Shown: positions 1-7,233, numbered from the stretch's first letter. The stretch: DNA of 11,967 nucleotides from an uncultured Lachnospiraceae bacterium (GCA_949346185.1 CASGVX010000032.1:1-11967), one strand, 5' to 3'. A program made the numbers and translations. Notes: generated by a model not told the origin, from the sequence alone.

Positions 1-44
1 TATTAGGAAGAAACAACAAGATATCCGCCCATGGCGACACATTT

Positions 45-73
45 TTTACATAATCATTGCAAATTAATAACAT
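45..73 (+). promoter_or_regulatory. Possible sigma-A promoter of the secreted protease gene
   Basis: A TTTACA hexamer (45-50; 5 of 6 matches to the -35 consensus) lies 17 bases from TAACAT (68-73; 4 of 6 matches to the -10 consensus). The resulting leader would be about 55 bases. The region is AT-rich, so chance matches are easy, and TATAGT at 84-89 is an alternative -10 without a well-spaced -35. This is a consensus match only. Confidence 0.3.
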
Positions 74-134
74 ATTCCTGTTCTATAGTATTCCGAAATA
101 CGACTACTTATGAACCGAGAAATGAGGATTTCCT

Positions 135-2348
135 ATGAATGATTTATACAATATCAGAAAGAAAATACGACCCCTGTTCATCCTAGGGGCAATGCTTCCC
201 TCCCTTTGCTGCAGCATCGCTCAGGCGGGGGCGGCAGAAAAAACAGTCTGCCCCATCACGGTGGATGACATCTATCAGGGCAATATCCAGAGAGAAGAGG
301 ACGGGATTCTATCCTATCGGCATTTGAACAGAAAGGGCAAGTCCCTGTCTTCCGTCAAGGCAGACGCAAAAAAGACCTCCGACACCTCAAAGACCAGCTC
401 CCTCCCCTCCTCTTTCGACTTGCGGGAGAAAAAGGCCGTCACCTCCATCAAGAGCCAGGGATATTCCGGATGCTGCTGGGCATTTGCCTCGCTAAAATCT
501 CTGGAATCCAATTTAATCAAAACCAAGAAGGCCTCGCCTTCCTTGGATTTGTCCGAGAGCCATCTGAGCTGGTTCCTATTCTCCCCATCCCAGACCCCCT
601 CAGATCCCCTCTACAAGGACGGAATCACCTTTCGGGAAAGTAGCGCCAAATCCGCATATCATGCTGAGAGCAGCGCCATCAGAAACACTTACAGCTATTC
701 CACTTACTGCAACGCCCTCCCATACTTAAGAGGCAGCAATGCACTGCTGGGTACCTTCGTATTGGCCAGATGGTCCGGCGCAGTAAGGGAATCTGCCGCC
801 CCCTTCAATGCATCCACTACCAAGAGCCTCTTCAGGATGGCAAATGCCATGAAGCAAAATGCCAATGCCCTGCGCTATCAGGCGGATTATTATTTGACAG
901 ATTCCGACTGCTACGATGGCGCCTCCATGGACGAAATCAAATCAGCCCTGATGAATACAGGGGCACTGGAAGCATCCTTTTACTCAGACGAGGAACATTT
1001 GACGAAATGCAGCGATGGAACCTTCAGCTATTTTCAGAACGAAAAGAATACTAGTTATGCCAACCACTGCGTCACCATCATAGGCTGGGATGACAACTAC
1101 AGCAGGCATCATTTTGGAGAGCAGCCTCCCAGCAGGAACGGCGCTTGGCTCATTGCCAACAGTTACGGCACTAATTACGGACAGAAGGGATATTTCTGGC
1201 TTTCCTATGATGAACCCTCCCTAGGGGAAATATATAGTTTCCAAGGAACGGAAAATTCCGCTTATGACAATAATTATCAATATGACGGCTCTGGCTGGGG
1301 CAGCACTCTGGTTCCCCACAAAGAGCATCCCATGAAGGTGGCAAATATTTTTACCGCCAACAAAAATTACACCCAGTCACTGAAGGCTGTAGCATTATAT
1401 ACTGCCACAGCAGACCAGCCCTACACTATAAAAATATACAAGAATGTGGCTGAAGGCAATCCCACCAGCGGCACCCTTGCCGCAACTCTGACTGGCACAG
1501 AAAAATACAGCGGCTACCACACCATCTCTCTGCCCAAATCCATCTCATTGAAGGCAAATGAGAGATTTTCCGTAGTGGTGTCATACCATCAGACCAACGA
1601 GAAAAACGGCTTCATCCCCATCGAAGGCACGCCCCTGTATTCCTCTTCCCTTGAAATGAACTTCCACTCCACGCCCGGAAAAAGTTTCTGCTACGCCTAC
1701 GGCACCAACACGGAGAGCGGGGAATCCTCATACCAGTGGATGGATCTGCACTCCACGCCCATTTCTGCAAGCGGAAATACGGAGGCAGGCATATACAATA
1801 ACGTGTGCATCAAGGCATTTACCGTGAACAAGAAAAAGGCAGGCTCCATCCGCTTCTCCCCCTCCAAATATAAACTGGGGGCCGGAGAAAAGTTCACCCT
1901 GACCCCCATCATCAAAAATACCGCCAGCAAGCCCATAGCATATGCCAGTTCCAATCCATCCGTAGCCACTGTCTCTTCCAATGGGAAAGTCCGAGCAAAG
2001 AAAAAAGGGAGCGCCACCATCACCGCCACCCTGTCCACCGGCGCAACCACCTCCGTGATAATAACGGTCAAGGCCGCCCCCAAGAAAATCCGCACCACCC
2101 CTGCCAGAAAAAAGACCATCAAGGTCAAGAAAAGATTTTCTATCAAAGTCAAACTGCCCGCAAATACTGCCAGCTACAGCATTTCCTATACCTCCAGCAA
2201 GCCTCGGGTGGCAAAGGTCAGCAAGCAGGGAAAGGTCACTGGCAAAAAAAAGGGAACCGCCGTCATTACTGTAAAAACCTTCAACGGCAAGAAAGCCCGA
2301 ATTAAAGTCAAGGTCAAAAAGACCCGCAGTTCCTCCCGCGCATCATAG
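135..2348 (+). CDS. Secreted papain-like (C1) cysteine protease with lectin-like and two BIG2 domains
   Basis: This is a 737-residue secreted peptidase. Residues 1 to about 33 form a signal peptide: a basic N-terminus (RKKIR), a hydrophobic core, then a small-residue end near AQAGAA. A propeptide-like stretch follows to about residue 91. The peptidase C1 domain (about 92-365) carries the whole catalytic set: oxyanion Gln108, nucleophile Cys114 in SGCCWAF, His311 in the NHCVTIIGW stretch and Asn342 in ANSYG. Residues about 380-565 resemble the lectin-like beta-sandwich that often follows clostridial C1 peptidases. Two BIG2 (Ig-like) repeats fill about 570-645 and 652-728, each with the S-x-P-x-VA-x-VS then GKV-x-x-KKKG pattern. 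The C-terminus is very rich in Lys and Arg and has no LPXTG sorting motif, so wall contact by charge or by BIG2 is possible (inference). A GAGG site 7 bases upstream supports this ATG. Likely role: degradation of extracellular or host proteins; the substrate cannot be read from sequence. Confidence 0.92.
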   Translation: MNDLYNIRKKIRPLFILGAMLPSLCCSIAQAGAAEKTVCPITVDDIYQGNIQREEDGILSYRHLNRKGKSLSSVKADAKKTSDTSKTSSLPSSFDLREKKAVTSIKSQGYSGCCWAFASLKSLESNLIKTKKASPSLDLSESHLSWFLFSPSQTPSDPLYKDGITFRESSAKSAYHAESSAIRNTYSYSTYCNALPYLRGSNALLGTFVLARWSGAVRESAAPFNASTTKSLFRMANAMKQNANALRYQADYYLTDSDCYDGASMDEIKSALMNTGALEASFYSDEEHLTKCSDGTFSYFQNEKNTSYANHCVTIIGWDDNYSRHHFGEQPPSRNGAWLIANSYGTNYGQKGYFWLSYDEPSLGEIYSFQGTENSAYDNNYQYDGSGWGSTLVPHKEHPMKVANIFTANKNYTQSLKAVALYTATADQPYTIKIYKNVAEGNPTSGTLAATLTGTEKYSGYHTISLPKSISLKANERFSVVVSYHQTNEKNGFIPIEGTPLYSSSLEMNFHSTPGKSFCYAYGTNTESGESSYQWMDLHSTPISASGNTEAGIYNNVCIKAFTVNKKKAGSIRFSPSKYKLGAGEKFTLTPIIKNTASKPIAYASSNPSVATVSSNGKVRAKKKGSATITATLSTGATTSVIITVKAAPKKIRTTPARKKTIKVKKRFSIKVKLPANTASYSISYTSSKPRVAKVSKQGKVTGKKKGTAVITVKTFNGKKARIKVKVKKTRSSSRAS

Positions 2349-2389
2349 TAGCTAATAGCGGCAAATCCTACGTTCAGATGCAGGCTACT
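2343..2389. terminator. Weak possible bidirectional terminator between convergent genes
   Basis: The protease and the exonuclease converge with only 36 bases between stop codons. An AGTAGC arm near the protease stop pairs with GCTACT at about 2382-2387, followed by a short T-run on the plus strand. The loop is about 30 bases and the arm overlaps the exonuclease stop codon, so this is weak. It is offered because no better terminator is visible for either gene. Confidence 0.22.
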
Positions 2390-3047
2390 TTTCCAGTTCG
2401 GGCAGGGAGGCAAAAAACTCCGGACACATGCGGAGCAACGTATTGTCCTCATGATCCATCCGGAACAAATCCAATACTGGCTTCATCACCCGCTCAAACT
2501 CCTCCCTATCCTTGGATAGCTTGAGTATTTCCGCTGTATTCACCGCATCTGCCAATGCCGTATGGGCATCCCCCGTAAACTCGTAATCTGCAGATGCCAC
2601 AGCCTGTTTCAGCCGCACCTTCTTCTCTATCCCCAGAAGATTGCTAAATTCCTCTTGGAAATCATTCCAATTGCGCTCCATCTTATCCAAAATCTTCCCC
2701 GTATACCCCTTGAATTTGGATTCATTTTGGAATTGGCGGATATCTGACAGGCTCCAGGAATAAAACTGCGCCCGTTCTCTGCCCACCCATGTGGCAAAAT
2801 CGTCCATCGCCTCCCGGAACTTTGGCGCACCCACCAGCATCTCATCAGTGATTCCCGTCAACTGAATGATATGCTCATCCATCGGGCCAAAATCCGGCAG
2901 AACATATGTCTGATAAGTGTCCAGCATCTTAAAGTCCTGATCCATGCGGACTGCGCCTATCTCAATCAGCTCGCTGGATAATTTCTGTTCATCGCGATAC
3001 TGCTTTTCTATCATATTCATCTCTAAATCTATTACAATATGGTTCAT
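2385..3047 (-). CDS. DEDDh-family 3'-5' exonuclease (DnaQ/KapD-like)
   Basis: This 220-residue protein has the RNase T / DnaQ exonuclease fold. Motif ExoI is at the extreme N-terminus (VIDLEMN, Asp7 and Glu9). ExoII is around Asp102 (SWSLSDIRQF). ExoIII is GDAHTALADA, with His162 and Asp167, which makes it a DEDDh enzyme that uses two metal ions to remove nucleotides from 3' ends. The QLTGITDEM stretch (62-70) is typical of the ERI-1/KapD-type branch, whose members trim RNA or DNA. There is no polymerase, BRCT or helicase domain, so it is a stand-alone exonuclease rather than a replication proofreading subunit. The C-terminal 40 residues are a helical tail. AGGA lies 9 bases upstream of the ATG. 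It diverges from trmB over a 178-base gap. Whether the substrate is RNA or DNA cannot be decided from the sequence. Confidence 0.85.
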   Translation of the reverse strand: MNHIVIDLEMNMIEKQYRDEQKLSSELIEIGAVRMDQDFKMLDTYQTYVLPDFGPMDEHIIQLTGITDEMLVGAPKFREAMDDFATWVGRERAQFYSWSLSDIRQFQNESKFKGYTGKILDKMERNWNDFQEEFSNLLGIEKKVRLKQAVASADYEFTGDAHTALADAVNTAEILKLSKDREEFERVMKPVLDLFRMDHEDNTLLRMCPEFFASLPELEK

Positions 3048-3132
3048 TTCCCATCATCCTTTCCGCCGCATATTATAACATACTTCTCACTCTCTGACAA
3101 AACCTTTACGTAATTCATTATTTATGCTACTA

Positions 3133-3151
3133 TTGACAAGTTACCTGTCAA
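3133..3151. promoter_or_regulatory. Perfect inverted repeat in the exonuclease/trmB divergent promoter region
   Basis: The site is TTGACA-N7-TGTCAA, a perfect 6-bp inverted repeat. Read on the minus strand, TTGACA (3151-3146) is a consensus -35 with TAGCAT 16 bases further on, which could drive the exonuclease gene. Read on the plus strand, TTGACA (3133-3138) has no good -10 at 16-18 bases. A repressor bound here would cover the -35 of the divergent genes. It may also be chance, since TTGACA on both strands is itself symmetrical. Confidence 0.35.
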
Positions 3152-3225
3152 AAATCCTCGAACTTGGTTAAGGCGAGAATAGCAACTGGCTAGGTTATCA
3201 ATCCCAGGCAGAAAGGAACAGTTAT

Positions 3226-3876
3226 ATGCGATTGAGAAATGTTAAGGGAGCCGGGCAACGCATCCTGGACAATCCCTACACCGTACAGACAGACGGCGCA
3301 GAGGGCAGCGATTACCGCGGGCTCTGGAATCAGAACTTCTTCCACAACGACCAGCCAATTCACATAGAAATCGGCATGGGAAAGGGGCAGTTCATTATTC
3401 AGATGGCGCAAAAGCACCCGGATATCAACTATATCGGCGTGGAGAAATATTCCAGCGTGCTGGTGAGAGCCTTAGACAAGCGGGAAGCGTTAGAGACAGG
3501 CAACCTCTTCTTCCTTCGCATGGATGCGGCGGATATTGCAGAATTCTTCGCACCGGGAGAAGTATCCCGAATCTACCTAAATTTTTCAGACCCCTGGCCG
3601 AAAGACCGTCATGCCAAGAGACGACTTACGTCCATAGAACATTTGCGGCTATATGAACAGATATTAAGAAAGGACGGCCACCTGCAATTTAAGACAGACA
3701 ACCGTCCCCTATTTGAATTTTCCCTAGAACAACTAGACGCTGCCGGCTGGATAAAGGAGGAAGTGAACTTCGACCTCCACCGAAACGGCCCCGCCCCCCA
3801 CAACGTCATGACGGAATATGAGGAGAAGTTCTTCCACCTAGGCACCCCCATCTGTCGGCTTCTCGCCCGCCGATAG
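3226..3876 (+). CDS. trmB: tRNA (guanine-N7-)-methyltransferase
   Basis: TrmB uses S-adenosylmethionine to methylate N7 of guanine 46 in the variable loop of tRNAs, which stabilises the tRNA core. The 216-residue length is normal for the bacterial enzyme. The SAM-binding motif I is IEIGMGKGQF (residues 47-56). The family signature FSDPWPKDRHAKRRL is at 120-134 and contains the Asp and Lys/Arg residues used in catalysis and tRNA contact. The TEYEEKF signature near the C-terminus (196-202) is also present, so the protein looks intact. The ribosome site AAAGGA is 8 bases from the ATG. The gene is transcribed divergently from the exonuclease. Its last 12 codons plus stop lie over the end of the opposite-strand AI-2E gene, so it has no room for a terminator directly after its stop codon. 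Confidence 0.96.
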   Translation: MRLRNVKGAGQRILDNPYTVQTDGAEGSDYRGLWNQNFFHNDQPIHIEIGMGKGQFIIQMAQKHPDINYIGVEKYSSVLVRALDKREALETGNLFFLRMDAADIAEFFAPGEVSRIYLNFSDPWPKDRHAKRRLTSIEHLRLYEQILRKDGHLQFKTDNRPLFEFSLEQLDAAGWIKEEVNFDLHRNGPAPHNVMTEYEEKFFHLGTPICRLLARR

Positions 3877-5259
3877 TTCGTCCGGCTGCAACGCCTTTAT
3901 ATTCTTTCCCCGCAACCTATTGGTGATAAACTTGTTGCACAGATGGGCAATCACCGCCACTACCGGGACGCCGATGAACATGCCCACAAAGCCAAAATAA
4001 GCGCCTCCTACCGTGATGGCAAATATCACCCAGATGGGACTCAGGCCCGTAGACTGCCCCAATAGCCTAGGCCCTAGAATCAGCCCGTCAAACTGCTGCA
4101 GAGCCAGAATCATTATGGCAAAAACCAAGGCAAGTTCCCAATCAATGCACAGATAAATCAGCACACCGGGAACAGCCCCCACAAACGGGCCAAAATACGG
4201 AATCATATTGGTGATTCCCACAATCACGCTGAGAAGCACCGCATAAGGTAATCCCAGTATGGTCATCAAGATGCAGCACAGACAGCCAATAATCAGAGAA
4301 TCAATCGCCTTGCTAATGAGAAAGGCTCCAAAAATATCATTGCACTCCCGGAACGTGGTGCATACCACATCCCCTTTTTCCTCAGGAAACAGCGCATAAA
4401 CTACCCGCTTTGCCTCATATCGGAAGGAATCTTTGCTATAAATCATATAGATGGAAATAAACAGCCCCAGCAGCAAATTAATGACTAGTTTCACAATGGA
4501 TACCGAGAATGAATACACCATGGGAACGATGCTGCTTACCACATTGGTTCCATAGGCCACCAAATTAGGCACAGTGCTGGCAAGCTGCTTATTAAAGTCG
4601 TCCCAGTTAATGGCGGGAAACTGCTTCTCCAATTCAGGAAAGCGCTCCTCCAAATGACCCAGTTCTCTGGCAATGCTGTCATACATTCCAGGAACCTTCT
4701 CCGTCAATTCCCGGATGCTGGCTCCCACCTGAGGCACCACAAAGACAAATGCCGCAATAATAAATCCCAGCACGATGACATAGGCCATGACAATAGATAA
4801 AATCACCGTCACCCTTGGCACTCTTCCCTTGGCGACCCTCTTCTGGAGCAGCCCATCTATCCTGGCAACCAAGGGATTCAAAAAATAAGCAATGAGCACG
4901 CCTATCAAAAAAGGCGTCAGCACATGAATCATATTTTTCAAGAACGCAATCGTCTGACCCCCATGGGAAGCAATAATATATAGCAAAATTCCAGAAAAAA
5001 TCACAAAAAGCGCATATCTGCAGATAGACATATACTTCTGGTTAATGCGGAACCATCGAATCCTCTTTTCCTTGCTCTCCCTCTTGGCGCTGTCTCGGCT
5101 TCCCGCTTTCTGGCCCTTCCCCTCTGTCTCATGACCTGCGCAGCCTTTCTCCCGCTCCTTCATTTTATTCTCTGAGCTATCTCCAGCACCTTTGCACTCT
5201 GGTATCCCTGCTCCATTCTTCATTTCTGATTCACTGCCTTCATTTTCTCCCATCTCCAT
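3838..5259 (-). CDS. AI-2E family transporter (PerM/YdiK-like multipass membrane protein)
   Basis: This is a multipass membrane protein of the AI-2E transporter family. A first membrane segment follows IRWFRINQKYMSICRYALFV, a long soluble segment lies between early and late membrane segments (the VGASIRELTEKVPGMYD region), and the typical C-terminal block follows (GITNMIPYFGPF, then LILGPRLLG and GVPVVAVIAHL). The family name comes from E. coli TqsA; most members have unproven substrates, and some export ions, so autoinducer export should not be assumed. The longest frame starts at a GTG at 5331 (497 residues). I prefer the ATG at 5259 (473 residues), which has GAGG 5 bases upstream; the predicted promoter at 5342-5370 would leave almost no leader for the GTG. 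The first 75 or so residues are charged, low-complexity and Glu/Lys/Gly/Ser-rich, which is unusual for the family. It overlaps trmB at the 3' end. Confidence 0.87.
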   Translation of the reverse strand: MEMGENEGSESEMKNGAGIPECKGAGDSSENKMKEREKGCAGHETEGKGQKAGSRDSAKRESKEKRIRWFRINQKYMSICRYALFVIFSGILLYIIASHGGQTIAFLKNMIHVLTPFLIGVLIAYFLNPLVARIDGLLQKRVAKGRVPRVTVILSIVMAYVIVLGFIIAAFVFVVPQVGASIRELTEKVPGMYDSIARELGHLEERFPELEKQFPAINWDDFNKQLASTVPNLVAYGTNVVSSIVPMVYSFSVSIVKLVINLLLGLFISIYMIYSKDSFRYEAKRVVYALFPEEKGDVVCTTFRECNDIFGAFLISKAIDSLIIGCLCCILMTILGLPYAVLLSVIVGITNMIPYFGPFVGAVPGVLIYLCIDWELALVFAIMILALQQFDGLILGPRLLGQSTGLSPIWVIFAITVGGAYFGFVGMFIGVPVVAVIAHLCNKFITNRLRGKNIKALQPDELSAGEKPTDGGA

Positions 5260-5341
5260 TTTTTCCTCGCTCACAAAACCCATCCTTTCTCTAGCATCAA
5301 TTGGAGGCAAAAGACCCTTTGACCCCAACACTATTGATATG

Positions 5342-5370
5342 AGTATACCTCACTTTTCCATATTTGGAAA
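5342..5370 (-). promoter_or_regulatory. Predicted sigma-A promoter of the AI-2E gene with an inverted repeat over the -35
   Basis: On the minus strand TTTCCA (5370-5365; 4 of 6) is 17 bases from TATACT (5347-5342; 5 of 6). Transcription would begin near 5335. The inverted repeat TTTCCA-N4-TGGAAA (5355-5370) covers the -35 hexamer and could be an operator. It lies between the Vsr stop (5427) and the AI-2E start, so the AI-2E gene may be expressed independently of the methyltransferase-Vsr pair. Confidence 0.42.
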
Positions 5371-5426
5371 CCCTCCAGACCATTATTTCATGCAAATCAG
5401 ACATCTCTATTCGCAGCCATATCCTT

Positions 5427-5858
5427 TTACCGATCCAGATAATTATCAAATATCGCTTCCTCCACCACCTGAATGCACTCTTCCGGCTTTTTCTGGATAT
5501 CCTTCCCCCAGAAATGAATCACTGTCCATCCCATGAGGAGGAGCTTCTGGTCATTTTCCCTGTCCCTCTCCATATTCCGCTCGATCTTGGGCAGCCAATA
5601 GTCCGGATTGCTTCCCTTTGCCAGCCGTGGGCGCAGCACTTCCCAATCCTTCCCATGAAAAAATTCCCCATCGCAGAAAATGCAAATCTTATATTTCGTC
5701 AGTACGATATCCGGACTTCCCGGCAACTTCTTATAATTCTTCCTGTATCGGTATCCCTTTTTCCACAAAGCCTTGCGAAGAATAATTTCTATCTTGGTAT
5801 CCTTGGAACGGATTCTCCGCATCGCCCTGCGCCTCTGCTCCTTCGTCAAAACGTCCAT
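5427..5858 (-). CDS. vsr: Very-short-patch-repair (Vsr) DNA mismatch endonuclease
   Basis: Vsr nicks DNA 5' of the T in a T:G mismatch that arises when 5-methylcytosine deaminates, so repair restores the C:G pair. The 143-residue length fits the family. The N-terminal RRAMRRIRSKDTKIE segment is typical, with Glu24. Asp50 in GSPDIV aligns with the catalytic Asp51 of E. coli Vsr. FCDGEFFHGKDW follows, with Phe66 and His68 matching Phe67 and His69, and KIERNMERDR (91-100) closes the core. Several E. coli positions differ: the equivalents of Thr63, His64 and the zinc ligands Cys66, His71 and Cys73 are Cys62, Asp63, Glu65, Lys70 and Trp72. It may therefore lack the structural zinc; this could be normal for a subfamily. 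GGAG is 8 bases from the ATG. The gene starts 62 bases after the methyltransferase on the same strand, as expected for its partner. Confidence 0.88.
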   Translation of the reverse strand: MDVLTKEQRRRAMRRIRSKDTKIEIILRKALWKKGYRYRKNYKKLPGSPDIVLTKYKICIFCDGEFFHGKDWEVLRPRLAKGSNPDYWLPKIERNMERDRENDQKLLLMGWTVIHFWGKDIQKKPEECIQVVEEAIFDNYLDR

Positions 5859-5920
5859 ATCGCCAACTCCATATCATGATGCTGCAGATTGCTCCAGTGC
5901 CCTGCAGTCCCAGCATCATA

Positions 5921-7117
5921 TCATAATTCAAATAACTTTCTTGCACAGTATTTTACCACTTCCACATTCACGCTATTTCCAAACTGCTTATATGCCTGCT
6001 GGTCATTCCCATCGCACACAAAGGATTCTGAGTCTTCCTCCGCCCTCACTCTCACGGGATTGGGAAAACTCTGTAGCCTTCCCGCCTCCTCCACAGTCAG
6101 TCTCCTGCGATATCGCCCAATAATTGGTATCTGCACCATGGCCACCAAAGCCGGAAAACAGGTAGGCGCTTTAATCCGCACCCCAGAGGGACGCAACTGA
6201 ATCACACCCTCCCACACATTGTCAATCATGGTTCCCGCCTGCCACTCCATCTTATGGTGGGTGGGAGCAAAGTCCTTTAACTGATGGTACCTCTCTAGCC
6301 ATTGATTAATAAATTCCCTATTCTCTTGGTAAAGCATCATATTTTTTTCTACAAATGCCCTCTTCCAATCTGGAAAATCTATTGGTGCTTTTTCATATCT
6401 GAAATAATCTGCCCATATGGGAAATCCAATTACCTTCCTATTGATTCCCTGATAGAATTCATCCCATGCAGTCAGCACCATCTCTTCATACTGGGATATG
6501 TAATATTTCCCCTCCACCGATTCCTCTGTAATGACATCATAAATGCTGTTTTCATTCTTCTTCTTTTTCGCATTTATTGTTATTGCCAAAGGCTCCTCCA
6601 CATTGTCAGGCTCGTATTTACCTAAAATAATTACCCGCTCCCGCAACTGGGGAATCCCCAGCTGGTGAGGGCTGACAATCAGCGGCTTCTCCGTCAGGCG
6701 ATAGCCGCATTCCCTCAAAACTTTCTTAATAATCCTCCAAGTATTGCCATGGTCATGGGATACCAAATTCCTCACATTCTCCAATACAATGTACGAACTA
6801 TGCTGTGCCCGAAGTATCCGGGCAATCTCAAAAAACAATGTACCCCGGGTTTCATCTTCCAAACCCTCCTGCTTTCCCGCCTTGCTGAACGCCTGACAGG
6901 GAAACCCCGCACACAGCACATCATGGGGCGGGATATCTTCTACGGCATCCAATTCCTGCACATTCCGATCAGAGGAGATGCCATAATTCTCTTGATATAC
7001 CTTATTGCAAAACGAATCAATCTCCGCCGCCAGTACGCACTCTCCCCCCAACTGCTCCATCGCCTGGTGGAATCCCCCAATCCCGGAAAACAAATCCACA
7101 AATCTAAATCTATTCAT
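5921..7117 (-). CDS. DNA (cytosine-5-)-methyltransferase
   Basis: This enzyme transfers a methyl group from SAM to C5 of cytosine in a specific duplex site. In the 398-residue form starting at 7117 the classic motifs are in order: I, FVDLFSGIGGFHQAM (6-20); IV, GFPCQ with catalytic Cys74; VI, ENV (113-115); VIII, QLRER (157-161); IX, RRLTVEEAGRLQSFP (338-352); X, QFGNSVNVEVV (378-388). The target recognition region is about 170-335 and includes RPSGVRIKAPTCFPALVAMV. I cannot assign the recognition sequence by eye. An in-frame ATG at 7174 would add 19 residues, but AGGAG lies 10 bases before the ATG at 7117 and motif I usually starts close to the N-terminus, so 7117 is preferred. No restriction endonuclease is adjacent. 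Coupling with Vsr suggests a solitary Dcm-like modification enzyme or the remains of a restriction-modification system. The 6300-6620 stretch looks more AT-rich than the flanking core genes (by eye), consistent with transfer. Confidence 0.93.
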   Translation of the reverse strand: MNRFRFVDLFSGIGGFHQAMEQLGGECVLAAEIDSFCNKVYQENYGISSDRNVQELDAVEDIPPHDVLCAGFPCQAFSKAGKQEGLEDETRGTLFFEIARILRAQHSSYIVLENVRNLVSHDHGNTWRIIKKVLRECGYRLTEKPLIVSPHQLGIPQLRERVIILGKYEPDNVEEPLAITINAKKKKNENSIYDVITEESVEGKYYISQYEEMVLTAWDEFYQGINRKVIGFPIWADYFRYEKAPIDFPDWKRAFVEKNMMLYQENREFINQWLERYHQLKDFAPTHHKMEWQAGTMIDNVWEGVIQLRPSGVRIKAPTCFPALVAMVQIPIIGRYRRRLTVEEAGRLQSFPNPVRVRAEEDSESFVCDGNDQQAYKQFGNSVNVEVVKYCARKLFEL

Positions 7118-7200
7118 CGCCCCGTTTCTCCTATGCACCAACTGCCTGCCTTCTGCGCCGCAAGCCTCCATCATTAAATCTAGCTCTCAACCATGGTATC

Positions 7201-7216
7201 TGCTATCAGTATAGCA
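7201..7216 (-). promoter_or_regulatory. Extended -10 promoter with overlapping inverted repeat upstream of the methyltransferase
   Basis: On the minus strand TGC-TATACT (7216-7208) is an extended -10 element with a near-consensus hexamer. No good -35 is visible 17 bases upstream, which is usual for extended -10 promoters. The same bases form the perfect inverted repeat TGCTAT-N4-ATAGCA (7201-7216). Transcription would start around 7201, giving the methyltransferase about an 83-base leader. A protein bound to the repeat would block the polymerase. Several C5 methyltransferases repress their own promoters, so self-control is a reasonable guess, not shown here. Confidence 0.45.
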
Positions 7217-7233
7217 TGAAATCACCAACAAAG

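Noticed and set aside
1697..2152. 151-codon minus-strand open frame with apparent hydrophobic segments
   Set aside because: It is antisense to the BIG2 part of the protease; the hydrophobicity is the complement of a Lys/Thr-rich coding strand.
3838..5331. Quorum-sensing role (autoinducer-2 export) for the AI-2E gene
   Set aside because: The family name comes from one member. No luxS or other signalling gene is in the window, and many members have other or unknown substrates.
5364..5879. 171-codon plus-strand open frame over vsr
   Set aside because: The opposite strand encodes a clear Vsr with catalytic residues and a ribosome site; the plus frame has low-complexity Ile/Leu/Pro composition.
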